Positions 1-13,804 of a stretch of DNA of 64,000 nt are shown one piece after another; the stretch's first letter is position 1, and each line of letters opens with the position of its first letter. The position numbers and the translations under genes were made by a program. Source of the DNA: Welwitschia mirabilis (taxonomy: Eukaryota; Gnetophyta; Gnetopsida; Welwitschiales); the NCBI GenBank assembly GCA_051453625.1, contig JBOZIK010000001.1, positions 107,457,047 through 107,521,046 on the forward strand, read 5' to 3'. The notes below the pieces were generated by a model. It had not been told where the DNA came from, searched no databases, and saw only the letters and a program-made list of their open reading frames with translations.

Positions 1-626
1 AAAAAAAAAATTTAGTATCAGAGTATTCAATGCTGCTGCGAAAGATCTAGAAGATGAATTAGACATAGAAGAAAAAGTTAGGCCATCTATATTAGTTCAA
101 CTTCATCCTTTCGAAGAAAATCTCCTTTCTTTACATAACTCTACCTTGTTTAAGGATGAGGAAAATCTTCTATTAGTATTAAATATTTTAAAGCTTCTAA
201 TCCTTACAACCTCAACTTAAATCTTTTACACCACTCTTCCAATAATGATTTTCATGAGAACTTTAAACCCATACTTAAGCATGATATTCAACATGTAAGA
301 TCCATTAAAAATCTCTTACATCAAGATGGGTGTTCAACAACTATGAAGGATGAAAATTACCTTCAACTTAAAGACTTTTCCAATGGCTTGAAATACATGT
401 TCTTGAATAACACTCCTGATAAGCCCTTAATCACTAGTTTTCAAATTCAGCCTTCTTAAGAAAAAGCCTTACTTAATCGTACCATTAAGCCAGTAGTCAA
501 GGATAAAATTGCTAAACTTATGGACACAGGTCAATTTGTACTTTTGCATAATACTCGAGTACATCTTATACATGATAAGTTGACTTTCAAATGGCTTGGT
601 CCTTATCATATGTAAAGGGTACATTC
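1..626 (+). pseudogene. Gyp-A1 Ty3/gypsy pol remnant: end of protease, linker, integrase C-terminal tail
   Basis: Degenerate plus-strand reading with several stops. It starts in the FSIRVFNA stretch that closes the protease region in the related copy Gyp-A2 (48980-49505). An acidic linker follows (about 30-330), then the segment normally found just upstream of RT (LQLKDFSNGLKYMFLNN, about 361-411) and a short VVKDKIAKLMDTG piece. At about position 530 it passes directly into the integrase C-terminal tail (QFVLLHNTRVHL...FKWLGPY, 530-612). RT, RNase H and the integrase core are absent. The same junction occurs in Gyp-A2, so the deletion predates the spread of the family. The element runs off the left window edge, so gag, the protease core and the 5' LTR are not visible. 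Assignment to Athila/Tat-type Ty3 is by remembered family motifs. Confidence 0.8.
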
Positions 627-969
627 NNNNNNNNNNNNNNNNNNNNNNNNNNNNNNNNNNNNNNNNNNNNNNNNNNNNNNNNNNNNNNNNNNNNNNNNNN
701 NNNNNNNNNNNNNNNNNNNNNNNNNNNNNNNNNNNNNNNNNNNNNNNNNNNNNNNNNNNNNNNNNNNNNNNNNNNNNNNNNNNNNNNNNNNNNNNNNNNN
801 NNNNNNNNNNNNNNNNNNNNNNNNNNNNNNNNNNNNNNNNNNNNNNNNNNNNNNNNNNNNNNNNNNNNNNNNNNNNNNNNNNNNNNNNNNNNNNNNNNNN
901 NNNNNNNNNNNNNNNNNNNNNNNNNNNNNNNNNNNNNNNNNNNNNNNNNNNNNNNNNNNNNNNNNNNNN
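627..969. other. Assembly gap (343 N)
   Basis: Run of N inside Gyp-A1, immediately after the integrase tail. No duplicated flanks are obvious. Confidence 0.99.
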
Positions 970-2533
970 CAATCTACTTGGTTATTTTATGGAAAAATAT
1001 CAATTATGTTAATTTGATGTATATCCTCAATTGTATACTTTGTTACTTTATTATTCCAATGATTAACTAATGCTGTTAAAAATGAGGAGTCTAAGTCAAT
1101 GGAAAAGAATTAAAAAAAAGAGAGAAAAAAGCAAGAGGGAAATATTTATTAAAAAAAAGGAAATAAAGAAAAAAATGAATCTCCCTCTTGCAATTATATC
1201 ATGATGTACTACCACAAGCATCCCGAGGTAAATTTTCCCGAGAAGGGCCTTTGGCAGTATAATATGGTAGCTGTGGAAACTCCACTAGAGGATTAGTTGG
1301 CTATGATCTAGCTTTGGCTTACAGGTTCTTATTCTCTTAGCAGTGGTTGCACTCCCCTCATCATGATGAATGGTATTGTTCAACACCTCATTGACTAAAA
1401 CTCCCATCACTCTAAGGCATAGACTTCAAGAGCATATGAGCATATTGATTATTAGATCATATCTTATCAAAGTACTATGGTTGTTACAGCTGAAGATGAA
1501 TTGAAAAATAGTCCAAACATAATTTGATACCTTACTAAATATAACCAGTAGATATTATCATCATCGCTTCCCTTTCGAATGGTATCCTATGTTGTTTTAC
1601 ATTGAATCATGCATTTCTATATCAAGTACCTTTATAACCTTACTAAGAAATTTTGTTAAGTTTTAATTTNNNNNNNNNNNNNNNNNNNNNNNNNNNNNNN
1701 NNNNNNNNNNNNNNNNNNNNNNNNNNNNNNNNNNNNNNNNNNNNNNNNNNNNNNNNNNNNNNNNNNNNNAGGCATAGACTTCAAGAGCATATGAGTATAT
1801 TGATTATTGGATGATATCTTATCAAAGTACTATGGTTGTTATAGCTGAAGATGGATTGAAGAATAGTCCAAATATAATTTGATACCTTACTAAATATAAC
1901 CAATAGATATTGTTATCATCACTTCCCTTTCAAATGGTATCCTATGGTGTTCTACATTGAATCATGCATTTCTATATTAAGTAGCTTTATAACCTTACTA
2001 AGAAATTTTGCTAAGTTTGAATTTTAGGAAAAAAGTTAATCTTCTTCATGTTCTATCTTGTTCATTTTTCTTTTTATCTTATCTTAGTTTGATGATTCAT
2101 CTTCTCAAAGTCATTTTTCTTACCTCTTCCAAAATAATTTTTAGGACTTTGTCATTTTCTAGTCTACTTGTTACATTTTTTACCACTTGATTATTATACA
2201 TCAAATCAAATTAACTTTTGCCTTAACAATCCTTTCACATGATAGAATTAGGGCTATTCTTTCTTTTAGCAATCTCCCTTTTATAACCTCTTCGATTACT
2301 TAACCTTGCAATTATGAAATTATTACCTTGCTTTACCTTTTCTTTATGATTTATGTAACTTTTCTATGATGTTAAACTTAATGATTTATAATATACATCA
2401 ATTTCACATATGCAATTTTATAGATGTATTTCACATGTTGTACTCTTAATACGAAATGATATACATGTTTTGAGTTTCTTTCGTCAGTTGGCTCGCAACT
2501 TGTTATTCACTTAATTTGTTAGGGATTGACAAA
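970..2533 (+). mobile_element. Gyp-A1 3' internal non-coding region
   Basis: Sequence between the integrase tail and the polypurine tract of Gyp-A1; no long reading frame survives. It contains an A/G-rich tract (about 1090-1175) and a less AT-rich block (about 1185-1330) that recurs in Gyp-A2 (about 38330-38485) and in Gyp-B1 (42525-42800). A 255-bp segment (1415-1669) is repeated after a 100-N gap (1770-2024) at roughly 93% identity by eye. Athila-type elements can carry an env-like frame in this position, but I see no convincing one here. Confidence 0.75.
1670..1769. other. Assembly gap (100 N) flanked by a 255-bp direct repeat
   Basis: The 255 bases before the gap (1415-1669) recur after it (1770-2024) with scattered substitutions. 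This fits two overlapping or allelic contig ends that were not merged. Confidence 0.9.
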
Positions 2534-2550
2534 TGCTAAGTGGGGGGCTA
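2534..2550 (+). other. Gyp-A1 polypurine tract
   Basis: TGCTAAGTGGGGGGCTA lies immediately before the 3' LTR start TGTTGAGATG. The equivalent site in Gyp-A2 reads GCTAAGTGAGGGGTGA on the minus strand. In LTR elements this site primes plus-strand DNA synthesis. Confidence 0.8.
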
Positions 2551-3223
2551 TGTTGAGATGCCAACTTGACCTATTTAATGCACTTGTAAAGTATATTTTT
2601 AAGTACTATTTATAGGTTTTTCCAGGGATTTATGCAAATTCTACAAAGCTTCTATGCAGGCTAAAATATGCAAAAATACTCCAAATAAGAAGCCATATTT
2701 TGGATAAAGAATAACCAAAGAAAAATAATGAAGATATATTAGTCTTTCTCACTATCATGAGGATGACATAGGAAATGACAACCAAGAAAGTATGGTCATC
2801 CTATTTATCATGGGGACGACTATTGGGATGACAGTCAGCTTTTTTGACACATGTAAAGCATTAGTTGGCAGATGGTATGTCATCCTCTATTTCATGGGGA
2901 CTAAATGAGGGACGACACTTAAAACTATTTGTAAAGTTAATTAAATTGTCATGAAAGAATGTATTTAACTTCTACCTCTTTGTTTTACACCCTTTAGTGA
3001 CCTATCCCAACCTATAAATAGACCTCTTCAAACCCTATTTAAAATCATCTTTTGCATTAACATTCTTGTGACATTTGGAGATTGTTGAAGCTAAGGAGAT
3101 CCATCCTACTTGTGAGAAGGACCACCTTGATATTAGGCAGAGAAAATTTCATTGAGGAGTTATTGTCGTAAGTGGATGTACTTTAATTTCATTAATAAAA
3201 GTATTAATTGAATTGAAATCTTT
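2551..3223 (+). repeat. Gyp-A1 3' LTR (3' end lost in gap)
   Basis: Starts TGTTGAGATG directly after a polypurine tract and aligns along its whole length with the solo LTR at 16572-17674 and, reversed, with the two LTRs of Gyp-A2. Complete family LTRs are about 1.07-1.10 kb, so roughly the last 400 bp are missing at the 100-N gap that begins at 3224. It contains a TATA-like CCTATAAATAG (3011-3021) and three copies of a foldback motif of the TCATCC...GGATGA kind (about 2750-2768, 2795-2820, 2879-2901). Confidence 0.88.
3011..3021 (+). promoter_or_regulatory. TATA box of Gyp-A1 LTR
   Basis: CCTATAAATAG is kept in all Gyp-A LTRs (17031-17041 here; reversed at 36847-36858 and 54655-54666). It is the likely core promoter of the LTR. 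Confidence 0.6.
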
Positions 3224-3323
3224 NNNNNNNNNNNNNNNNNNNNNNNNNNNNNNNNNNNNNNNNNNNNNNNNNNNNNNNNNNNNNNNNNNNNNNNNNNNNN
3301 NNNNNNNNNNNNNNNNNNNNNNN
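3224..3323. other. Assembly gap (100 N)
   Basis: Separates the truncated Gyp-A1 LTR from copia LTR sequence. I see no duplicated flanks. Confidence 0.99.
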
Positions 3324-3981
3324 GAAAAGATTATACACATAACTTATTGGAACTACATATGAAGAATTCTATGACATTGATGAAGATAATCATTAAATGA
3401 ATACATTACCTAATCATTAAATTTTCCACAATTTCATTACTGTAATTGTAAATACTCAAAGGTGGCTACAATAAGGGAACTTAAGCATTTCATCAAAATA
3501 ACTTATTGCAGGCTTGTTGTTTCTTTTGTTAGCACTATTTTATCAGCATTTTATTATAGGACTATCAGATTTTTTGATTCATTCATCTTAGAGTATTAGT
3601 TATCATCATCTTTAGGATCCCTTTCTTGGAATTTTAAGTTATAAGACAAACCATATATGGGTGTACTTCCTTGAGTTTTTGTAAGCATACTTTAATATTT
3701 TATCTATTATAATACCTAAGGGAAAGAAAGTTTTATCTTACAAGGAGTATTTCATTTTTATATGAGGTTGGTAATGCTTCGAAACCCTTATTTTGTAGGT
3801 TAAATATATTCAAATGTATGAAGGGAAGCTACCCTCTATGTGTGAACATATCTAGGTTGGAAAATCATGTTAATTTGGTAAGCTTTTTATTGTGTATTTT
3901 TATTTCATTTTAGTTGTGATTTTTATTTGATAGATCTTATTCCAACCTCCCCTCTGATTGCAATAATCCTTACTTCTAACA
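3324..3981 (+). repeat. Cop-3: solo or orphan Ty1/copia LTR
   Basis: The right part (about 3648-3981) is similar to the end of the Cop-1 LTR (about 13430-13790). Both share a TATATGGGTGT block, a CTATGTGTGAACATA block, an AGGTT...AATCATGTTA...TTGGTAAG block and a pyrimidine-rich CCTCCCCTCTGATTG-like end. It closes with TTCTAACA. No copia primer site or coding sequence follows, so it looks like a solo LTR. The left boundary is not resolved and may lie in the gap. Confidence 0.6.
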
Positions 3982-6900
3982 CTTGTGAAATTTAGTACCC
4001 TAAATATATGATTAAAGATCTTTCTATAAAAGAAGGAAAATAAAAAAAAGGGAAGTGGAAAGTAGTGAAGATATGTTTTCATACAAAGGGTAAATACTAA
4101 AAATATAAGATTCCTTCATGGCATACATGCATTTTCATAAGGAGAATATAACTAACATAAGACCTCTATATGAATATTGTTCTCATAAAAAGAAGAAAAG
4201 TTAGAAAAAGAAATGCAACTTCATATGGAAAGGACATGCATTATTAAATACCTCCATTTCTATGGAGAAGATATATATTATACATTGAGGATTCTTATTT
4301 CCATAAGAAAGTTATACATGATATATGAGACAGATCCTCATGTAAAATATTTTTATCTTTCTTTACAAAAAAAGAAAAATAAAAAAAGAAGCAATAAAAA
4401 ACATATCATACAGGAAAGATAAACATTCCATATGATGAATACCTCCATGGTATACATTCATACTATGAAGATGAGATGATTTATGAAAGACCTCCATTGT
4501 AATGTAGAATATATATATTATCTAGATAAAAGGTCTCCATACCATCATCATCTAGTATAGGGATGACAAATATCTCTATTGGGCATTACTCATGAAAACT
4601 GAGTAACTAGCACAGGAATGCATTATTTATTCTAGTTCCATGAAGCTAGAGCCTATGTGATTATTGTTTAGCTTATGAAATGACCTGCTCATATATGAAA
4701 ACATAAATATTTATAACTTTATGTGTATAGTTTTAGTCGTAAGTGGATACCTCTTATATCATCACACTCATGATTTTTTTAGGATTAGATTTGGTACACG
4801 GGATATATTCATAATTCATATTTGATAACATATTTTACTAATGAGAAGTTGAGACATATAATTTGGTATACTTTTGGTTGTCTTAAATTTGAGTTTGAGA
4901 GAATCCCTTTAATAAAACCTTTATCTTATGTTTATGATTAATCTTTAAGCATGAAGTAACCAAATAATGGAAATATATTATATTACATGTACACTAAAAA
5001 CTGCATTAAATCTTTTCATAATAGTATTTAGACAATTAATTAAAAATACATTCCTATAATGTAATGTTGTTTTGATTTATTTATTAAGTTAACTAACCAT
5101 CCTATTTTCTTTATTTTATGTCTTAATAGACTAGGAGTCTTTTCTTAGAGAATATACATAATTTAAAACCTTTATTGATTAATAATAATATGATTGATGC
5201 TTTTTAATAACTTGGGCTAGATTATGAACCTATATATAAGGTTGTTATTAATCATTATAGTTAGGATTTGAATTACATATGTGATTACAGATTCATATAT
5301 TAGATGAGCTTAGGTAAAAAAGAAAATGCATAAAATGAAATTTTAACTTTAATTTACATGCATTTTCTTAAGTTTAAACTTGTTCTTTTAAAACATATAT
5401 TCTAGTGCCAAGATAAGTTTCATAAAAAAGAAATACAGCAAAAATAAAATTTTAAAATGCAACCTTAATTCAAGTCATTTCTAATCTTAGGCATCCATTT
5501 CCTCAACTAAACTAGTGGTTTAAATTGGCATTTTTTTTAAAAAACTAATTCAAACCATCATTACTTCTCACTATTACTAGTTTCACCACTAAAACGTTTT
5601 CATCCTAAATCCATATCAATTGAGTCCTATTACTTGAACATAGCCTAATAAGCATTACCATTTTTCCACATCAAAAAATAATCCTAACAGTGTAGGACTA
5701 GTTCTTAAACCATCCTCTATCTATCTCACCCTTATTAATCTATGTCTACATACTTCAACTAGTTCTATTGATACTTTTACCATTTTTTTAATTATTTTGT
5801 GATTTCTATTGATGTTTTTTAAATAGATATAATTCATTATGGTCTGAAACCTATTAACACCTATAACTTCCATTATTTTTAATTTTAGCTAGCATAATAA
5901 TCTATTTCTAAGGTTTTTTAATCCTTTTATATCATAATGTTCTTAGCTATAACTAACATATTAAATAGATCTAGAAATTTCATTACAAAAGAGGCCTTCA
6001 AACAATTTTTGTAGTAGCATACAACCATGTATGTAAAGAAAATAAATAAAAGACATTAGGGTTATCTAGTATAAGCAAGTAATAAAAATTACTTTCTAAG
6101 AATCAAAGAGAGTTTTATGATAATATGTTCATTTTACATATAGGCCTAGAGGAAGAAGAAAATTTAGAAGATATAGATCCATAGATACTCTTCACAAAAG
6201 TAACAGATATAATAATTTCTATTACACCCTCTTTAATTTCTAAAGATCTAGGCCTTTTCAATCCTAACTTTTATCTCTTTATACTAGAGAAAATATTGTC
6301 ATTACTATAAGTGAAGCCTGATGTTCAATTTACTTCCAATATAAAGGATGTTTTTTAATGCAAATATTTATTCAAAAATTAGTCATCATTTTTCATATTT
6401 ATCATTAGAATTATGTATTCTTGGTTTCATGCTACCAATGCTTATATACCTTTCCTATCACTAATGTCTATTATTTAGAGTGGAAAGAGATATAATATGT
6501 GTAAATTCAATTTTCATGCATTTAAGAAGGAAAGGTAAAATATTAAAAATCCTACATTCCCCATTATTTTTAGTAATATATTAGATTATGCAAGTGATAA
6601 TAAACCTTTTCATGTTAAGGGATGGAATTAAAGGACTATAGATTACATTAATGATAAAGAGATCATTAAAGTAAGAAGGTATAATAGGCTAGATTGGGCC
6701 TAAAGAGGGCTTGTGAGAATATCCAAAGAGGAAGAGAAATAATAAGAAGAAGAAAATCCCCCATCACCTCTGCTTCAACAAACATAAGTAATACTAGAAC
6801 ATACTTTCTTCTAAAAGTTAGAGGATTTCAGGGATACAATATCACCTACATAAAGAAACTAGATACAAAGACTCTAGATGAGGATGAGAAAAAAAGTCAT

Positions 6901-9900
6901 AAAGAAGTAATGTAATGGTTTGATAAGATTTAAAGAATACTCTCTAATAGAGATCTCAAATATCCTCATTCTAGAAAATCTTCTCATATATGAGGTGTAT
7001 TCTCTCTTTTTTCCTTTTTTCCTTCTTTTTTGTTTCTTATATGTCTTATTCTATACTTTCGCATATGTGTAATGCTTTAATGATTGGTAATAATAAAACG
7101 TATTTTTTTCTTCTTATTCTATAACTTTTTGTAATATCTTAAACTTTCTAATTAATTTAAACATTGGTAACAATGTTAAATTGCTTAATCAGGGTGAAAA
7201 ATAGCACTATTTTTTTGAAAATTTATTAAAAATTATTATAACTATGAATAAACTTACACATTTTCTTATTTATAAAATCTCAAAAATTTTAAAACATGAA
7301 ACTTTTATTTTAAAGTAAAATCTAACCTTGTGAAACTTTTAGGTTTGAGTTGAATTTTTATATATTATGACTTGAATTAAATTTCTTAATATATAATATG
7401 AATCAAGGATTTCAACCTCATTAGTTTTAATGAACTAGGTTATTAATATGGTACATAATAATGCATGTGAAATTTTTTACTTTTGAGGTAGTCTTTATAA
7501 CACTTCATTATAGAAATTTTCAAAATAGTACATGGCTAGTTGAGGGGTGTGTTTACACTTAAAGTTTTACATATATAGCTCCTAAACTTAGTAAATTAAT
7601 ATATTTTCAAGGCTATGAATACCATATTTTTAATTAATGCATTGTTAACTATATTTTATACATTAAATTCATATACTAACTTTTGATATTTTATTTATAG
7701 ATTATCCTAAGACATCTAAACCTTTCTAGATCTTAATAGAGGAAAGGGATGAACATCACTATCTGAACTACTAATGTCATAAGCATTATGAATCTAATGA
7801 ATTCTATAAAAGGGGAAAATATAAACAAATGATAATTTGAGAAATTAAACTTACAACCTATTACTAAATTAATCCATTAATGCTAGGGACAACATATCTA
7901 TATTACCCAAATAAATTTATTGCTATTAATATATTAATTATAGGGATGAATCAATGAATATCTTCAATAGTAAAAAAATCCCATAAAATAATAGTCTACC
8001 TCAAGCATTAATCATCCTTCATACTTTATATTTTAATTATTACTTAATGGTAAAGCTTGAAATCTATAATCTTTATATTGTTGTTCATTGTCACCTATTA
8101 GAATCCTATTATTTTAGATCTAGAATTTCAATTGCTATGATGAGTTCTTATCTTACTAGAATGTTCTAAATCTTCTTTCTTCCTTCTTATCTCTAAGAAA
8201 ATTATTGAATCATGTAGAATCTATTATGCTTATGCATAAAGATTAATCTGTGATTTGATATGCTCTTAAGTAGTTGCATCATTATTAAATACACTTTGAT
8301 TTATGGTTGGATTACTTTATTTATCCATCCCTACTTTAATTAAGGTTATTAGTTATGTAATATTACATTTTAAGTGTTTTTTAATATATCTTTATTAGAT
8401 TTTTATTTTAATTTGATGATTTGTAAGATGTAGATGATTGATATGTTAGTTTATGATTTTTTTAATGCTATCCTAATGTTTTGCTACATCTCATCATAAG
8501 ATGTAATATTTGCATTACCTCTACTTTCATTACATGTAAAATCTAGAGTGAATAATTTATTACTTTTCTAGGAAACCAAGTTTTACTTTATGGATTATAT
8601 TCTATTATGTAGGAGTTGCATAATAGATTGATTTATAAATAGCTATTCTTGATTCCTGGGAGGAGATATCTGATCAAGTGAGTCTTTCTTTAAGTACTTT
8701 CTAGATACTCTTCCTAATCAAGGATGTCTTAAAAACTCCATCAATTGTTATAGGATCTGAAGTGCCTTTGCATTGTAAGAATAAAAATTAAGATCAACTA
8801 AACTATAATAAAATTTTATAGTTTTTTATTTAAAATTACTACATATACCTTGATAGCTAGGAAAAATATTCTCTAAATTATAATCTATTATGGAAGTTAA
8901 CGTGTAGTAATCCACTACCGTTGAAAGAACTTTCTTGAAACTTCGTAATCCTAGTTAACACTATTTTTATTTCATATTTTATTAGAATTAAGTAGATTAG
9001 GGTAATAAAAGTTAAAAGTCATGTAGAAAGATAAAGACTAAAAGATTATTAAGTGATAATGATAAAATAACTTTTTCTATAAGGGTGTTCATTCTTTTTT
9101 CCCTTAATGATGTTAACATGGATGAACCCTAGTTTATCCTAGTATTAGTTATCTTGATGATTTTTAATGTTGCATAAAATAAGCTTATGTGTAAACCTAA
9201 TATTTATTAATACTCTATAATTTTAGCATAAGTTAGCTATGAGGATTTATTATCTTATAATAAAATACCAGATAATATCTTATGTACTGTAATTGTAGAG
9301 ATAGATATGCATTTATATTAGGTCATATGGACTCATGATCCTTAATTCTTTAAAGTTATTAAATATTTTAATCTTAAATTTAAATATAAAATAAAAAGTC
9401 TTAATGATGAACATTTATATTCAATCTTGCATGATACATTCTAGTAAATTAAAGAATAATGTTATGGTATTTGTTCATAAGAAATAATATATGTTAATAA
9501 GGGGAAAAACAAAAATAAAAAGATACAGAATATACATCACTCCATGATAAAATTCATAAATACCCTTTAATTAAGATAAGTAGATTTATGTATTTTTAAA
9601 TCATTATTAACTATTATTAATATTTATTAACTCCATTGAAAGGCAAATGATATTACTATATGATATTTTTAACCAATTATATCTCTAAGAAATCTTGGAA
9701 TAATAATGAATTATGTTGGTAACATAGAATATTCATAAGTGTTTTCTTACATATTCCTACTGATAAGTAAAGTTCATCCTAATTTTGTGGAATATGTATG
9801 AAAAAACTCATATGTCATATGCATTTATTTTATAGATATTAAAGTTCTATATTTGTTAAGTTAAATGATTCGATTCAGTTTTTTTAAATTTTATTTATCT

Positions 9901-12555
9901 TTAAAATAAAGTTAAAAATCATTACTATTTGATCTCATAACATTACCATTTAATCTTTTGTAATAAATGTTTTTATGGTTCAATTCTAAATACATTTTAA
10001 AAAAGAAAAACATTTTATATAAAATTAGTTTTCATCTCCATTTTAGGTGATTCAAATAAATGTCCTTTATAGTAAATGGAAGCAATTATGTCTTATTTTG
10101 GAATTTTTATTTTATCATTTCATAACATGTCACAGACTTATATATTACATGGATTTATATGTTATTAGATTTTAAATATTTATTAAAGTTTATTATTAAG
10201 ATTTTATATTTACTCTTATACCTATAAAAACATTTTCTTATTCCTCTATTTTCTCATAAAGCATAAGTACCACAATGCTAAATTTTTATTTTAATATCAT
10301 TTATTATCTTGCTCCAAATCATATTGTCTTGTAGATCATTACATTTCATTATTTTCTATGTTATCAACATTATCTATCTTAGAATATCATGTTCCGTATT
10401 TAATAGGATGTTTAGGAGGTTCCAAAAAAATCATAAAGAAGGATACCTTTCATGCATTATTAGAACATGTTATCATTTTCTTGAAGATAGTGAACAAAGA
10501 AGAAGGGATTTATATCTTTTATGAATAAGTAAAAAGATACATTTTTATGAAAGTAAAAAAGGTTTTACATGAACTTTAATTTTTTTCTTTTTAATATAGA
10601 CAATGAGGAGGAAGAGGAGAAAGAAAAAGAATATAAAGAAATAAGCTCTTGTCTTACCTTTATTCTAATTATTCAAAATAGCAAGATATTTAAGATCTAT
10701 AAGTTATGCTTAATATGTTTAAAGATACAAGAGAGGTAAACTAAAAATTCATTTCATCTAATCAAGTACTTCGAAATCAAGGATTCATTGATGGTAAAGG
10801 TTGTTTCCATTAAATAAGTTAGAAAATTTAAATCATCTTTGTAATTCTTTAGAATCCTAGTATATTTTAATGATAAAAGCAGATGCCTTAAGTAATCACT
10901 TAGGAATCTATACTTGTTCTTAGAGCTATTAATGGTAAAGGTTATTCTTTTATCCCCTACTTCAGTTACCTTAAGAAACCTATTAATAGCTTAATAATCA
11001 CATTTAGTAAGGCAACTGAAGTATGGGATAAAAGAATAACTTATAACTAGATGCTAAAATTCCTATAAGATCACAAGATCAAAATGGATTGGAACATGAT
11101 GAGTGTAGAAAATCAAGAACTATGAAACTGATAAATTTTCATAATAAGTCTACACATGAAATAAAATTAAATTTCTATGTTATTTACAAGAAGGTTAAAC
11201 ATGTTATAGGTAAATTGTAGGATAATTCAAACAATTCTTATAGGAAAGAGCTAAAGCTGAAGGGTTCTTATAAAAGGCTAAAGAAGACATTCCATAAGAA
11301 TAATCCATCTGAAGAATCACTAGATAATTCTTTGTCAAGTAATAGCATAATACAAATGGTAAAAATCCATACTATAGAAAAAACTAACATGGATATCCAA
11401 ACTAGAGGTCAGATGTCCAATGTAATAGGTATTACAAATAACAATAATAATTTTTATTATTTTCCCTCATATCTTGACACTGATAGCATAAAACATGTTA
11501 GAGAGTTTAACATTTTATTTCATAATTTCTATAAAATAAGTAACATGAAGGAACTATGAGGAAATTGAAAAATAGTAAATTTTGAGGTTAAAGACATGAT
11601 CATTTTAAACTTTGACTTAGGTAGTAGCATAATTTAAAGTATATATTATTCATCATAGTTTAAATACAATTTACTATCTATCTATCAATTAAAAAAGAAT
11701 GATATTATATGGTGTCTGATAAATATGTTAACTAAAACTTCATTGCTAATATTGTAAATATTAATATTATTTTATCCATATGATAAATTATTCAAGAAAT
11801 GTATGTTTTATATTTTAAAAATATTATTTTCTTTACCATAATTAACCAATATTTTGTAAGGTTACATCATGAACACCTTTCATACATAAACTTTAGTTAT
11901 GTCTATAATATATACAACATTTCTTATTATATTGTCTCTCTTACTATAATTGATGAAAATTTTGTAAATAATCTTATGGAAGATAACTCATGTCTACAAA
12001 TTTTAGAATGTTGAAAAGAATACAAAAATTTCTTTGTAATTCATATGTCCAAGCATAAAAACCTATGATGCCTCATTTTTATTAAATAAATCTATTTAAA
12101 TAATGGATAGTATTTTATGAAAATGTACTAATCTTATTATATATAATGTAATAATAGTATCAGTCTAACTATTTATGAATGTGATTTTTCTCTACATCAT
12201 GTAATAATATGATGAGCTTTAGCATTTAATATTTTCTTAATACTTAATAAATAATTAGTTAAGTAAAAATATAATTGAAAGAAGAGTAAGAAAAATCAAG
12301 AAAGAAATAATATGTAAAGATGGAACCCTAATTGGTACGTAATTAATATCTTAATTATGATTATATTTTACACCTAACTAATTAATGAACATTTAATTAA
12401 AATTATGTAAAAATAAAATACAAATTAGTTGTATAAGAATCTTTAGAAAAAACTAATTTACAATTAAGGATAAGAATAATCCATACACTTTAAGTATTAT
12501 TTAATTTTTATTTTCATTTAAATTTTAATAAATCATTATATCTTATTGAAAAATC
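3982..12555. other. AT-rich intergenic sequence, no gene recognised
   Basis: About 8.6 kb of AT-rich sequence dense in stop codons. Frames of 60-75 codons at 4213-4422, 6694-6915, 10309-10524, 11332-11559 and 11799-12014 are isolated, low in complexity and match nothing I know. Around 4120-4560 there are loosely similar blocks (CCTCCAT...TATGGAGAAGATA) that may be very old repeats. A 33-bp inverted repeat lies at 10941-11040. The stretch is probably ancient decayed transposon sequence beyond recognition by eye. Confidence 0.6.
10941..11040. repeat. Inverted repeat, 33-bp arms with 34-bp spacer
   Basis: The left arm (10941-10973, starting GTTATTCTTTTATCCC) and right arm (11008-11040, ending GGGATAAAAGAATAAC) are reverse complements with two mismatches in 33. 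No coding sequence is linked to it. It could be a small foldback/MITE remnant or a local inverted duplication. Confidence 0.8.
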
Positions 12556-13790
12556 TAGTTTTGATGATTTCACTTATCAAATATGTTGTGTCTTTGTGCA
12601 GACAGGTTATTACAAGTGNNNNNNNNNNGACCTTTCATGATGAATCTTCAAAGACACAATCTTATGAAAAGGATTAGTTGCTAAACTATAAAATCAATTG
12701 ATTAAAGATCTCTCTTAAGTGAAGATGTTGGAAAAGTAAAGACATATCAAATGTACTAAGCTAGAATAGATAATAGAGTTAATTCTTTTTTGACTAATAT
12801 CTTACATTTCTATAGATTTATGATCATAAAGTTCCAAGGATACTACACTACAAAATCCATCAAAATCTGGGAAAGTTTACTCAAGATGTCTAGAAATGTA
12901 AAGAGATTTGAAATGAAGACATCTACAGATTTAAGATGTTTTGGATTGAAGTTCACATCAATTAAAATCAAAGCATAGATGTTAGATATCCATTTCACGA
13001 TGGTTAAAGATTCAAATAGCTATGTTCTAAGCTTAAACGGATAAATCTTTCTCAATGTTATAAAGCCTCGATGCTATGAATTAAAAAAGAAACTTTTAAC
13101 ACTTCATTAATCAATCAAAAATACATAGATTTCTTGGCTATTAATGATCAGATCAAAAGAAATCTTGTACAAGTAAAAGGCTTTTCTCATGAAGAATCAA
13201 GGCATCATTGCAAAGGATCTATCATAACTATTATCATTTACTTTTTAGATTCTCATTACTGCATTCTTCATTCATACTCATAACTATAACAACAACTTCA
13301 AGTATCTCAAAATCTTCATCAAAGAAAACTTAGACTTCTTGTTGTATTGCATTTTGATTTTACATTATCAACTATCTTAGTATTTAATTTTATTATAAAT
13401 TCCATTCTTGAATATTAAACATATCTATAAGAGAACCCTTATATGGGTGTGCATTTGAAGTTGTGCTTATGAGTTCTTGTTTGTGGTTAAGATTATTGGT
13501 GAGCTAAAAAGCCATTATTTCTTTTGAGGGTGAGAGAGTGCTATCTTCTGAGGAGACTCTCATTTATGTAAGGATGGTGGTATTATAGAAAACCACTATT
13601 TTCTTATAGCTTAAGAATCTTTGGAGGTGTGAGTAGAAGCTATCGTCTATGTGTGAACATACCCAGGTTAGGAAACCATGTTATCTTGGTAAGGTCTTTC
13701 ATTGTGAATTTTTCATCCTATTATTTGGTTTAAAATTCTTATTTGATATAACTCATTCACCCCTTTCCTCTAAGTTAAAATTAATTCTCA
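12556..13790 (+). repeat. Cop-1 5' LTR (Ty1/copia)
   Basis: Its right end lies two bases before a copia-type primer binding site (13793-13804) and is followed by degenerate gag and pol in the same orientation. The left end is placed near TAGTTTTGATGATTTC by resemblance to copia LTR starts and is uncertain by tens of bases. It includes a 10-N gap (12619-12628). The right part resembles Cop-3. No 3' LTR is seen because the element is truncated by Gyp-A3. Confidence 0.65.
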
Positions 13791-13792
13791 AG

Positions 13793-13804
13793 TGGTATTA
13801 AAGC
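13793..13804 (+). other. Cop-1 primer binding site (tRNA-iMet type)
   Basis: TGGTATTAAAGC differs by two transitions from TGGTATCAGAGC, the usual copia site complementary to the 3' end of initiator tRNA-Met. Confidence 0.75.

Noticed and set aside
4120-4560. Possible tandem repeat of about 110 bp (CCTCCAT...TATGGAGAAGATA)
   Set aside because: Similarity between blocks is too weak and irregular to assert without an alignment.
6694-6915. 73-codon Lys/Arg-rich frame, possibly a gag fragment
   Set aside because: No motif could be tied to a family; charge-rich AT sequence gives such frames by chance.
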